A stretch of 64,000 bases of DNA from JAJFUV01 sp964561215. Its GTDB lineage: Bacteria > Acidobacteriota > Terriglobia > Bryobacterales > Bryobacteraceae. The translations under genes were made by a program, and so were the position numbers. Positions within the stretch are counted from its first letter, which is position 1. Each line of letters starts with the position of its first letter. The notes beneath the pieces were generated by a model. That model was not told the origin of the DNA. It ran no database searches and saw only the letters and a program-made list of their open reading frames with translations. This document shows, piece by piece, positions 8,840 to 16,740 of the stretch. The stretch is from assembly GCA_964561215.1 (NCBI GenBank), contig CAZLOS010000002.1, positions 1 to 64,000 of the forward strand, in the 5' to 3' direction.

Positions 8840-9219
8840 TATGATCGTGCCGCCTTGTTCTTGACGATCTTCTTCGCCAGCTCTTCCAGTTCCTCTTGCC
8901 TGACAAACGAATTCTCCACCATGCCGGCCAGAAGTTGTTCCACCGAGCCGTCGCAAAACTGGTCGATGATCTGCTTGACTGCCTGGGCGGCCATGTTGCG
9001 GCGGCGCTCCGGCGCGCGGTAACGATACGTCCGGCCGTCCACATCGTGAGTCAGGTACCCCTTCTGTTCCAGGCGGTGGAGCAAAGTGCGGACAGTGGAA
9101 TCCTTCAGGTTACGCGAGGATTGCGCCAAGGCCTGCCGGCAATCCTCAGCCGTCGATCCCGGATTCGCCCAGACGTGGTCCATCACGATCTGTTCGAGTC
9201 CGCTGATCCTCTTCCACAT
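8839..9219 (-). CDS. BlaI/MecI-family transcriptional repressor
   Basis: A 126-residue winged-helix repressor (MWKRISGLEQIVMDHVWANPG ... DSTVRTLLHRLEQKGYLTHDVDGRTYRYRA), full length for the BlaI/MecI/CopY family. The N-terminal ~75 residues bind DNA, and the C-terminal helices (VKQIIDQFCDGSVEQLL) dimerise. In the bla and mec systems a BlaR1 protease cleaves the repressor to induce the genes, and the coupled M56 gene downstream fits that scheme. Two TACA-N4-TGTA-type palindromes immediately upstream (9226-9253) are the likely operator, so the pair is probably autoregulated. No beta-lactamase gene is adjacent, so the regulon lies elsewhere or the system senses something other than beta-lactams. 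Confidence 0.92.
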   Translation of the reverse strand: MWKRISGLEQIVMDHVWANPGSTAEDCRQALAQSSRNLKDSTVRTLLHRLEQKGYLTHDVDGRTYRYRAPERRRNMAAQAVKQIIDQFCDGSVEQLLAGMVENSFVRQEELEELAKKIVKNKAARS

Positions 9220-9225
9220 GTCCGC

Positions 9226-9253
9226 TACAAAAATGTAACACTACAAATTTGTC
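9226..9253. promoter_or_regulatory. Two tandem operator-like palindromes for the BlaI-type repressor
   Basis: TACAAAAATGTA (9226-9237) and TACAAATTTGTC (9242-9253) lie head to tail with 16 bp between starts, 7 bases in front of the repressor start. The TACA...TGTA half-sites resemble the dyads bound by BlaI/MecI (established knowledge). The position means repressor binding would cover the promoter or 5' leader. The first dyad is perfect in its half-sites and the second has one mismatch. Confidence 0.7.
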
Positions 9254-9297
9254 GCGTCAATGGTGAAATTGCCGGTGTCGCCCGCGAAGGTGCGTGA

Positions 9298-9618
9298 CTA
9301 CGGCTTCTGCACTTCCCGGTACACGTTGACCGCGTCGGCGTCTCCCAGAATGTTGGTGCGGGACTCTACCCGCACCAAGTCGCCTTTCTTGAGATCTTCG
9401 GCCTTGAGTTTCTTCTTGCCTTCGAGGTAGCGGGTCTTCTTCGTGCAGTAGAACTCGATCGAATTGGAATCGTCGGTTTCCACCACCAGCCGTTTCGACG
9501 TGCTGGTCTGCACAACGCCGTGGATGGTGGCGAGCGGCTCCTCAACCGGGCCGGCGAAGGCCGCGGCTGTCACAAGCGACAGGCACGCCAGGCTACAGAG
9601 TATGGATGCTCGCCACAC
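9298..9618 (-). CDS. Small exported protein of unknown function
   Basis: The longest frame starts at 9675 inside leuD. A GTG at 9618 gives a better product: a 106-residue protein with an export signal (VWRASILCSLACLSLVTAAAFAG) and then a compact domain with IHGVVQTSTSKRLVVETDD, KTRYLEGKKKLKAEDLKKGDLVRVESR and DADAVNVYREVQ. The pattern 'amino acids ... DLKKGDLVRV' recalls the small beta-barrel of DUF5666-like proteins, but I am not sure. It overlaps the 3' end of leuD by 26 bases on the same strand, so it may be transcribed with the leucine genes although no link to leucine synthesis is evident. Confidence 0.6.
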   Translation of the reverse strand: MWRASILCSLACLSLVTAAAFAGPVEEPLATIHGVVQTSTSKRLVVETDDSNSIEFYCTKKTRYLEGKKKLKAEDLKKGDLVRVESRTNILGDADAVNVYREVQKP

Positions 9619-10198
9619 GGCCGGCTTCGAACGCCGCGATAGCGGCTTCCTGCTTGAGAATGTATCCCAACTCATCGACGCCCTCCAGCAGGCAATGGCG
9701 CGCGAACTCGTCCACCGGAAACTCTACCGCGCGGCCATCCGGCAGGATCAGCTTGCGGCCGGCCAGGTCCACGGTCACTTCGACGTTCTGGTTCTTCTCG
9801 ACCATGGCGAACAGTTCCGCGTGGATCTCGCGCGGCACCACCACCGGCAGCAGCGAGTTCTTCAGCGAATTCTGTTTGAAAATGTCGGCGAACGACGTGC
9901 TGATGACAGCCCGGAAACCGAACTGCGTGAGCGCCCACGGGGCGTGCTCGCGCGAACTGCCACAACCGAAGTTATCGCCGGCCAGCAGAATGGCCGCGCC
10001 CTTGGCACGCGCCTGGTTCAGAATGAAGTCCGGCTTGGGGGCGCCCTGCGCGTCGTAGCGCCAGTCATAGAACAACTGATCCCCCAGGCCGGCCTTCGAG
10101 ATGGTCTTCAGGAAACGCGCCGGGATGATCTGGTCCGTGTCGATATTGTCGACCTTCATCGGGACCATGCGGCTTTGAAACGTCGTAAAGGGCTTCAC
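9593..10198 (-). CDS. leuD: 3-isopropylmalate dehydratase small subunit
   Basis: Small subunit of isopropylmalate isomerase (2-IPM to 3-IPM), partner of LeuC. From a GTG at 10198 the product has 201 residues, the usual length. It shows the swivel-domain signatures MKVDNIDTDQIIPARFLK, ILLAGDNFGCGSSREHAPWAL and GFRAVISTSFADIFKQNSLKN. The GTG overlaps the leuC stop in GTGA (10198-10195), which fixes the start although the frame is open further upstream inside leuC. It is the last biosynthetic gene of leuABCD. Confidence 0.96.
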   Translation of the reverse strand: MKPFTTFQSRMVPMKVDNIDTDQIIPARFLKTISKAGLGDQLFYDWRYDAQGAPKPDFILNQARAKGAAILLAGDNFGCGSSREHAPWALTQFGFRAVISTSFADIFKQNSLKNSLLPVVVPREIHAELFAMVEKNQNVEVTVDLAGRKLILPDGRAVEFPVDEFARHCLLEGVDELGYILKQEAAIAAFEAGRVASIHTL

Positions 10199-11601
10199 AG
10201 GTACCTCCTCGGGTCGGCCACCGCGCCCGCGACGGCGCTGGCCGCGGCAGTCAGCGGGCTGGCCAGGAACGTGCGCCCGCCCTTGCCCTGCCGGCCCTCG
10301 AAGTTGCGATTGCTGGTGGAAACGCTGTACTGGCCGGGCGAAAGCTGGTCGCCGTTCATGGCGATGCACATGGAGCAGCCAGCTTCACGCCACTCGGCTC
10401 CGGCTTCGGTGAAGACGCGGTCGAGGCCCTCGGCCTCCGCCAACCGCTTCACCTCCTGCGAGCCGGGCACGATCAGCGTGCGGACCCGTGAGCTCACCTT
10501 GCGTCCCTTCAACACGCGCGCCGCTTCGCGCAAATCCGTGATGCGTCCGTTCGTGCAGCTTCCGATGAAAACCACGTCGATGGGCTGGCCGGTGAGCGGT
10601 TTGCCCGGCGCGAGGCCCATGTAGGCCAGCGCCTTTTCGAGCGAACCTCGCGCGATCGGATCGCCGGCCGAAGCCGGCTCCGGGATCGGCGCGGTTATGG
10701 GAATACCTTGTCCAGGGCTGGTCCCGAAAGTGATCATCGGTTCGAGCGCCGAACCGTCGATGGTCACTTCCTTGTCGTAAGTCGCGCCGGCGTCGCTCGG
10801 CAACTGGTTCCACCGCGCCACGGACTTATCCCACTCCGCGCCCTTAGGCGCTCGCGGGCGACCCTGCAGATACTGGTACGTCACCCCGTCGGGCGCGATC
10901 AGGCCGGCGCGCGCGCCCGCTTCAATCGACATGTTGCACACCGTCATCCGCTCTTCCATATTGAGCGCGGAGATGGCCGAGCCCCGGAACTCGAAGATGC
11001 AGCCGGTGCCGCCGCCCGCCCCGATTTTGGCGATGAGGGCGAGGATGATGTCCTTGGCTGAAACGCCCGCCTTCAACGCGCCGTCCACGTGCACGGCGTA
11101 AGTTTTCGAAGGCCGCTGCAGCAGGCATTGCGTGGCCAGCACGTGCTCCACTTCGCTGGTGCCGATGCCGAATGCCAGGGCGCCGAATGCGCCGTGGGTG
11201 GCGGTGTGGCTGTCGCCGCACACTACCGTCATGCCCGGCTGCGTCAATCCTTGCTCGGGGCCGATCACGTGCACCACGCCCTGGTTGGGGCTGTGCAGGC
11301 CGAAGCAGGGAATGCCGAACTCCGCGCAGTTGGCTTCCAGGCGAGCCAATTGCGCCGCGGCGATCGGATCCGCGATGGGCAGCGAGCGCGGCGTCGTCGG
11401 AATGCTGTGATCCGCGGTGGCCTGGGTGAGATCCGGACGGCGGACCTTCAAGCCCCTCGCGCGCAGGCCGTCAAATGCCTGAGGCGAAGTCACTTCGTGG
11501 ACCAGGTGCAGGTCGATGTACAAAAGCGCCGGGGCACCCGGCTGCGATGTCACGACGTGGGCGTCCCAGATCTTCTCGATAATTGTGCGCGGTCGGTTCA
11601 T
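10195..11601 (-). CDS. leuC: 3-isopropylmalate dehydratase large subunit
   Basis: Aconitase-family large subunit carrying the Fe4S4 cluster. The ATG at 11601 gives 468 residues, matching E. coli LeuC (466). Visible motifs: TIIEKIWDAHVV, LYIDLHLVHEVTSPQAF, VVCGDSHTATHGAFGALAFGIG, and the cluster cysteines in VFIGSCTNGRITDLR and EAGCSMCIAMNGDQL. The frame is open 164 codons further upstream, but that part is antisense-like sequence within leuB. The chosen ATG overlaps the leuB stop in ATGA (11601-11598). Confidence 0.97.
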   Translation of the reverse strand: MNRPRTIIEKIWDAHVVTSQPGAPALLYIDLHLVHEVTSPQAFDGLRARGLKVRRPDLTQATADHSIPTTPRSLPIADPIAAAQLARLEANCAEFGIPCFGLHSPNQGVVHVIGPEQGLTQPGMTVVCGDSHTATHGAFGALAFGIGTSEVEHVLATQCLLQRPSKTYAVHVDGALKAGVSAKDIILALIAKIGAGGGTGCIFEFRGSAISALNMEERMTVCNMSIEAGARAGLIAPDGVTYQYLQGRPRAPKGAEWDKSVARWNQLPSDAGATYDKEVTIDGSALEPMITFGTSPGQGIPITAPIPEPASAGDPIARGSLEKALAYMGLAPGKPLTGQPIDVVFIGSCTNGRITDLREAARVLKGRKVSSRVRTLIVPGSQEVKRLAEAEGLDRVFTEAGAEWREAGCSMCIAMNGDQLSPGQYSVSTSNRNFEGRQGKGGRTFLASPLTAAASAVAGAVADPRRYL

Positions 11602-12680
11602 ATGGCCTCGCAGACGGCCGCGCCGACCTCGCCGGTTGTCGCCGGCGCGCCTTTGGGTCTCAGGTCGGCCGTCACGCGGCCGCTGTTCAAAACTTGTTCG
11701 ATCGCGGCGTTCACCGCCGCGGCTTCCTTCTTCAACCCGAAACTGTATTCGAGCATCGCCGCCACCGAGCCGATGGCGCCCAGCGGATTGGCCTTGCCCT
11801 GGCCGGCGATGTCTGGGGCCGAGCCGTGTACCGGTTCGTACAAGCCCACCCAAGCGCCGGACGGTCTGCGGTCGCCGAGTGAGGCCGACGGCAACATGCC
11901 GATCGATCCGGCCAGCACCCCGCCTTCGTCGCTCAGGATGTCGCCGAACATGTTCTCGGTGACCAGCACGTCGAAGCGCCTCGGGTTCAGCACCAACTGC
12001 ATGGCGCAGTTGTCCACCAACAGATGGTCCAGCGTAACGTCGGGGAACTCGGGCGCGATCTCCAGCACCACCTTGCGCCAAAGTTGCGAACACTCGAGCA
12101 CGTTGGACTTGTCCACGCTGGTCAGCTTCTTGCGCCGGCCGCGGGCGAGTTGGAAGGCCATGCGAAGAATCCGCGCGATCTCATCGTAGGTGTAAGCCAT
12201 CGTGTTGACCGCGTGCGCTTGGGTACCTTCGCCCGCGATCCCGCGCGGCGTGCCGTAGTAGATGCCGCCGGTCAGCTCGCGCACGATGATCATGTCCGTG
12301 CCTTCCACCAGGTGGTTCTTCAGCGGCGACGAGTTGATCAGGGCCGAGTAAGTGCGCACCGGGCGCAGGTTTGCATAAACGCCCAACGCCTTGCGGATGC
12401 CAAGCAGACCTTTTTCGGGCCGCTTGTCGGGGGGCATCTTGTCGAATTCGGGCAGGCCCACGGCGCCCATCAGCGTGGCGTCGGCTTCGAGCGCCAGCGT
12501 ACGGGTTTCCTCCGGAAACGGGTTCCCCGTCTTATGGATCGCGATGCCGCCAAGCAGCGCTTCCGTCAAGTGCAACTGGTGTCCGTAGCGCGAGCAAACA
12601 CGCTCCAGCACGCGTACGGCTTCATGGGTGACTTCAGTCCCGATGCCGTCGCCGGGTACAGTAAGAATGCGCAAGTCCAT
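11598..12680 (-). CDS. leuB: 3-isopropylmalate dehydrogenase
   Basis: NAD-dependent oxidation and decarboxylation of 3-isopropylmalate to 2-oxoisocaproate, the third committed leucine step. The 360-residue product has the family's VPGDGIGTEV near the N-terminus, LLGIRKALGVYANLRPV, IVRELTGGIYYGTPRG, TSVDKSNVLECSQLWRKVV, DHLLVDNCAMQLV, DVLVTENMFGDILSDEG and YEPVHGSAPDIAGQGKANP (metal and NAD sites). Start codon and length agree with the family. It lies between leuA and leuC, 29 bases after leuA and overlapping leuC by four. Confidence 0.97.
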   Translation of the reverse strand: MDLRILTVPGDGIGTEVTHEAVRVLERVCSRYGHQLHLTEALLGGIAIHKTGNPFPEETRTLALEADATLMGAVGLPEFDKMPPDKRPEKGLLGIRKALGVYANLRPVRTYSALINSSPLKNHLVEGTDMIIVRELTGGIYYGTPRGIAGEGTQAHAVNTMAYTYDEIARILRMAFQLARGRRKKLTSVDKSNVLECSQLWRKVVLEIAPEFPDVTLDHLLVDNCAMQLVLNPRRFDVLVTENMFGDILSDEGGVLAGSIGMLPSASLGDRRPSGAWVGLYEPVHGSAPDIAGQGKANPLGAIGSVAAMLEYSFGLKKEAAAVNAAIEQVLNSGRVTADLRPKGAPATTGEVGAAVCEAI

Positions 12681-12709
12681 TTAGTTTGATTGTAAGACGT
12701 CCGGTAGTT

Positions 12710-13885
12710 CTAACGGGCGGCCGGTGCCGGCTGGCCGGTCGAGATGACTTCCTGAATCAGCGTTTCGATCTCCTCGTTTCGCAGGCCCTTCTTGCGATCG
12801 GCCAGGGTAGTGAAGCGCTGATACACTTCGTCGAGCTGGGTGCGTTCGAGCGTGTATCCCAAATCCGAGCAACGCTGGTTCAGCGCGTGGCGCCCGCTGT
12901 GCTTGCCGAGCACCAGGCGGCTCTCGGGCACGCCCACGCTGCGCGGATCCATGATCTCGTAGGTGGTGCGCTCTTTGAGGAAACCGTCCTGGTGGATGCC
13001 GGCCTCGTGCGCGAACGCGTTCTCGCCCACGATGGCCTTGTTCGGTTGCGGGCCGAAGGTGATCAGTTCGGTGAGCAACTGGCTGGCCGGGTAGAGTTGT
13101 TCCGCTACTACACCCACCTCGACATGGAACCGGTCGTGGCGCAACTTCATGGCCATGACAACTTCTTCCAGCGAACAGTTTCCCGCGCGTTCGCCTATTC
13201 CGTTAATGGTGCACTCGATTTGCCGTGCGCCCGCCTGCACGGCGGCGAGCGAATTGGCTACCGCGAGGCCCAGATCGTCGTGACAATGGACGCTCACGAT
13301 GACGTTCTCGCCCAGTGCCTTTGCCATGCGGCCTATCAGCGCGGCATGCTCGTCGGGCGTCGAGTACCCGACCGTGTCCGGCAGGTTCACCGTACCGGCC
13401 CCGGCGGCGACCACCGCCTTGCAGACTTCTTCCAGGTATTCCGGATCGGTGCGGGTGGCGTCCTCGGCGGAGAACTCTATGTCGTCCGCGTACTTGCGGG
13501 ACAACCTGACCGCCGCAACGGCGTCATCCAGCACCTGCCCGCGCGACTTTTTCAACTTGTACTTCAAGTGAATATCGCTGGTTGCGATAAACGTGTGGAT
13601 GCGCGGTCGCGACGCGCTTTCCAGAGCGCGGGCGGCACGCTCCACGTCCAGGGTGCAGGCCCTGGCGAGTGCCGCCACCCTGATCGTGGGATACTCTCGA
13701 CTGATTGCACGAACCGCTTCGAAATCGCCGTCGGAGGCAATCGGGAACCCGGCTTCGAGGATATCGACGCCGAGTTCCGCCAGCTTGCCTGCCATCCGGA
13801 CCTTTTCTTCCACAGTCATGCTGCATCCGGGCGACTGTTCTCCGTCCCGGAGCGTGGTGTCGAAGATGTATACACGGTTGTTCAT
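12710..13885 (-). CDS. leuA: 2-isopropylmalate synthase, short form without the leucine-sensing domain
   Basis: Condenses acetyl-CoA with 2-oxoisovalerate, the entry step to leucine. From ATG 13885 the protein has 391 residues and begins MNNRVYIFDTTLRDGEQSPG. Catalytic TIM-barrel motifs include DTTLRDGEQS, GFPIASDGDFEAV, NLPDTVGYSTPDE, VSVHCHDDLGLAVANSLAA and GAGNCSLEEV-like GERAGNCSLEEVV, then the linker region (FAHEAGIHQDGFLKERTTYEI, LVLGKHSGRHAL). Feedback-regulated LeuA such as the E. coli enzyme is ~520 residues and ends in a LeuA dimer/regulatory domain of ~120 residues, which is absent here. The context (leuBCD directly after) supports IPM synthase over homocitrate or citramalate synthase. 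The frame is open 7 codons upstream to a GTG at 13906. No clear Shine-Dalgarno site is visible for either start. Confidence 0.9.
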   Translation of the reverse strand: MNNRVYIFDTTLRDGEQSPGCSMTVEEKVRMAGKLAELGVDILEAGFPIASDGDFEAVRAISREYPTIRVAALARACTLDVERAARALESASRPRIHTFIATSDIHLKYKLKKSRGQVLDDAVAAVRLSRKYADDIEFSAEDATRTDPEYLEEVCKAVVAAGAGTVNLPDTVGYSTPDEHAALIGRMAKALGENVIVSVHCHDDLGLAVANSLAAVQAGARQIECTINGIGERAGNCSLEEVVMAMKLRHDRFHVEVGVVAEQLYPASQLLTELITFGPQPNKAIVGENAFAHEAGIHQDGFLKERTTYEIMDPRSVGVPESRLVLGKHSGRHALNQRCSDLGYTLERTQLDEVYQRFTTLADRKKGLRNEEIETLIQEVISTGQPAPAAR

Positions 13886-14067
13886 CGGGTGCCGTCCGCG
13901 CTCCACTGTCTTTTAAGACCCACCCTCGGCCTGTTTCTCCTCAGGCGGGTACTCCACCATTATCCACGGGCTATTAAGATTTAGCAAATTTATATTTTTC
14001 AGGCTGCGAATAATATGTGATAATCTTATAACGGAGGCTAATACGAGACTCGTTTAGTATCAACGCT
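13886..14067. promoter_or_regulatory. Divergent leuA / LysR-regulator promoter region with AT-rich LysR-type dyad
   Basis: This 182-bp gap separates leuA and the LysR gene. Its right half (about 13972-14035) is strikingly AT-rich for this genome. ATAATCTTAT at 14021-14030 is an ATAA-N2-TTAT dyad 37 bases before the LysR start, and a related AT-rich stretch (ATTAAGATTTAG) lies at 13973-13984. LysR regulators usually bind such sites between divergent genes. A 12-bp dyad (GTCTTTTAAGAC, 13908-13919) lies close to leuA. No T-box or leucine-rich leader peptide is visible. Confidence 0.55.
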
Positions 14068-14985
14068 ATGGAGCTCTACCCCCTCAAGGTCTTTCTAACC
14101 GTCGCAAACGAAAAGAGCTTTTCCCGTGCCGCGGAGAAGCTGCTGCGCACGCAGCCGGCGGTTTCACTGGCTTTGCAGCGCCTGGAACACTCGCTCGGTG
14201 AAAAACTGATCGACCGCAGCGGGAAGGAACTGCTTCTGACGGATGCCGGGCGGACCGTGCTGGACTTTGCCCGGAGGTTCGAAAACCTGGAGCGCGAGCT
14301 CGATAATGCACTTTCCGAGCTGCGCGACAACGCGGCGGGACGCCTGGTAATCGGCGCCAACGAATCCACCACTCTGTATCTGCTGCACCACATCGAGAAC
14401 TACCGGCACATGTACCCCAAGGTGAAGGTGCAAGTGCGCCGCTCGCTGTCCAGCAAGGTGCCGGCGCAGTTGATCGACGGCGATCTGGAGATGGGCGTGA
14501 TCAGCTACGACCCGGAAGACGCGCGCCTGGTGGCGCACATCATTTACACCGACCACCTATGTTTCGTCGTGCCGCCGGGACACCACCTGGCCGGGCGCGG
14601 CATGGTCTCCATCGCGGAGTTAGGCCAGGAGACTTTCATCGCGCACAACGTGCTGTCGCCCTACCGGGAAGTGGTGGTGCGGGAGTTCAAGCGGCGCCGC
14701 GTGCCTCTCATCATGGACGTCGAGATGCCCACGGTGGAGAGCATCCGACGCATGGTGCAGATGCGGGAAGGGGCGGCGTTTCTGCCGCACATGTGCGTGG
14801 CGCAGGAGATTGCACAGGGGACGCTGTGCGAGGTGCGCGTCGAGGAACTGAACGTCGAACGCAAGATTCGACTCGTGTATCCCGCGAAGCGAGCTTTGAG
14901 CCACGCCGCGCAAGCGTTTCTCGAAATGGTGGCGGCTGCAGCCGGCAGCCCGGCGGAGTCCACAACTGGAGGCGCTCAAGGGTAG
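14068..14985 (+). CDS. LysR-family transcriptional regulator divergent from leuABCD
   Basis: A 305-residue LysR-type regulator. The N-terminal helix-turn-helix is MELYPLKVFLTVANEKSFSRAAEKLLRTQPAVSLALQRLEHSLGEKL with RSGKELLLTDAGRTVL. The effector-binding domain follows from about residue 92 (GRLVIGANESTTLYLLHHI). It is transcribed away from leuA across an AT-rich spacer with a LysR-type dyad, so it most likely controls the leu operon (inference), perhaps in response to a pathway intermediate. Because LeuA lacks its feedback domain, such transcriptional control may be the main leucine control. The downstream DUF885 gene starts 12 bases after its stop. Confidence 0.92.
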   Translation: MELYPLKVFLTVANEKSFSRAAEKLLRTQPAVSLALQRLEHSLGEKLIDRSGKELLLTDAGRTVLDFARRFENLERELDNALSELRDNAAGRLVIGANESTTLYLLHHIENYRHMYPKVKVQVRRSLSSKVPAQLIDGDLEMGVISYDPEDARLVAHIIYTDHLCFVVPPGHHLAGRGMVSIAELGQETFIAHNVLSPYREVVVREFKRRRVPLIMDVEMPTVESIRRMVQMREGAAFLPHMCVAQEIAQGTLCEVRVEELNVERKIRLVYPAKRALSHAAQAFLEMVAAAAGSPAESTTGGAQG

Positions 14986-14997
14986 AATCGGAGTGCC

Positions 14998-16740
14998 ATG
15001 TTCAGAGCGATTTGGTTGTCGGCGGCCGTTGTCCTTCTTGCCGGCTGCGGAGGGAAGAAACCCGTGGCTGACATTCATCAACTGACCCAGGAGTCTGTTT
15101 ACACCAACCTGCGGTTTTCGCCCGTCGCGGCGACGCAGACGGGTTACCACCAGCACCAGGGCGTGGTGCTGGATGAGTTGCTGGACGATTACAGCCCCGC
15201 GGCCATCGACGCGCAGCGGAAGTTCCATTCCGGCTTCCGCAAGCGTCTGGACGCTGTCCAGCCGGAGCAGCTTTCCGCGGAGGACCGCGCCGATTATGAC
15301 ATCCTGCGCGGGCAGTGCGAGCTGGCGTTGCTGGAGCTCGATTCGATTCAGAGCTTCCGCCACAATCCGACGTTGTATGTCGAGTTGATCGGCAATGCGC
15401 TGTTCAGCCCGTCGAGCCTCGATTACGCGCCCAAGCCGCAGCGATACCGCCACATCATCGCCCGGCTGGGGCGGGTGCGCGCGCTGCTCGAATCGGCGAA
15501 GCAGAACCTCGCGGATGCGCCGGAGATCTGGAACAAGGTGGCGCAGGAGGAAAACGAAGGCAACATCGGGTTGCTCGATAAAACGCTGCGCGAGGGTGCG
15601 CCCGCGGAGATGCGAGCCGATTACGACCGCGCCGTCGCGCCGGCTCTGGACGCCCTGCGCGAGTTCAACCGGTGGCTGAAGGACGATCTCTCCAAGCGGA
15701 CTTCGGACTGGCGCCTGGGGGGAGAGAAGTACGCGGCCAAGTTCCGCTATGCGCTCGGCACGGACCGGCCCGCAGCGGAAGTGCTGGCCCAAGCCGAGGC
15801 CGACATCAAGACCGTGCGCAAGCAGATGTGGGACCTGGCGCTGCCGCTGCACAAGAAGATGTACCCCACGCACCGCGATCCCGTGGATTTGAACCTGATC
15901 GTGGGCGAAGTGCTCTCGCGGGTTGCGGATCGCCACGCGACGCCCGCCAGCTACTTCGCGGACGCACGGCGCGACCTGGACGAGACCCGCGGCTACGCGA
16001 AGGAAAAGAATCTGCTGCCGCTTCCGGCGCGTGACAACCTGCAGGTGATCGAGACGCCCGAATTCATGCGTGGCATTTACGCGGTGGGCGGCTTCAATCC
16101 AGCCCCGGCGCTCGAGCCGAAGCTCGGCGCTTACTACTGGATCACGCCCATTCCGCCGGGTTGGCCCAAGGCGCGCATTGAAAGCAAACTACGCGAATAC
16201 AACTTCTACAGCCTGAAGCTGTTGACGATTCACGAAGCCATGCCGGGCCACTATGTGCAATTCGAGTACGCCAACGACGTCCAACCCGAGGCCCGGCGCG
16301 TGTTGCGCGGAGTATATGGAAACGGGCCTTACATCGAAGGCTGGGCCGTGTACGCAACGGAGATGATGCTCGACGAGGGCTATCTCAACGGCAGTCCCGA
16401 ACTCCGCCTGACGTTCCTCAAACAGGTGCTCCGGCTGCTGGCGAACGCCGTACTGGACGTGCGGCTGCACACGGCGGGAATGACCGACGAGCAGGCCATG
16501 GACTTGATGGTCAAGAAATGCTTCCAGGAGAGCGAGGAAGCCACGGCCAAATTGCAGCGCGCCAAACTGTCCAGTTGCCAGTTGCCGACCTACTATGCCG
16601 GCTGGCGAGGCTGGCAGCAGATGCGGCGGGACTATCAAGCGAAGCTCGGTGTGGGCTTCAAACTCAGCGATTTCCACGAAAAGGCGCTCAAGCCCGGTTC
16701 GGTCCCTCTGCCCGCGGCGCGCCGTTTGCTGGGGCTATAG
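14998..16740 (+). CDS. DUF885-family metallopeptidase-like lipoprotein
   Basis: The 580-residue product starts with a lipoprotein signal peptide, MFRAIWLSAAVVLLAGC with the lipobox Cys at residue 17, so it is probably anchored in a membrane. The rest is mainly helical and matches DUF885, whose members resemble gluzincin peptidases. The metal motif HEAMPGH is at 412-418, followed by the conserved EGWAVYATEMMLDEG. Other family-like segments are YFADARRDLDETRGYAKEKN and AGMTDEQAMDLMVKKCF. Substrate unknown. It lies 12 bases behind the LysR gene. Its stop TAG directly abuts the stop of the convergent mosaic ORF (CTATAG, 16735-16740). Confidence 0.88.
   Translation: MFRAIWLSAAVVLLAGCGGKKPVADIHQLTQESVYTNLRFSPVAATQTGYHQHQGVVLDELLDDYSPAAIDAQRKFHSGFRKRLDAVQPEQLSAEDRADYDILRGQCELALLELDSIQSFRHNPTLYVELIGNALFSPSSLDYAPKPQRYRHIIARLGRVRALLESAKQNLADAPEIWNKVAQEENEGNIGLLDKTLREGAPAEMRADYDRAVAPALDALREFNRWLKDDLSKRTSDWRLGGEKYAAKFRYALGTDRPAAEVLAQAEADIKTVRKQMWDLALPLHKKMYPTHRDPVDLNLIVGEVLSRVADRHATPASYFADARRDLDETRGYAKEKNLLPLPARDNLQVIETPEFMRGIYAVGGFNPAPALEPKLGAYYWITPIPPGWPKARIESKLREYNFYSLKLLTIHEAMPGHYVQFEYANDVQPEARRVLRGVYGNGPYIEGWAVYATEMMLDEGYLNGSPELRLTFLKQVLRLLANAVLDVRLHTAGMTDEQAMDLMVKKCFQESEEATAKLQRAKLSSCQLPTYYAGWRGWQQMRRDYQAKLGVGFKLSDFHEKALKPGSVPLPAARRLLGL

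Noticed and set aside
9464..10624. 386-codon open frame on + across leuD and leuC
   Set aside because: Antisense to two catalytic genes with all motifs present.
13913..13960. 15-codon open frame upstream of leuA considered as a leucine attenuator leader
   Set aside because: It contains no leucine codon and no alternative terminator hairpin is evident.
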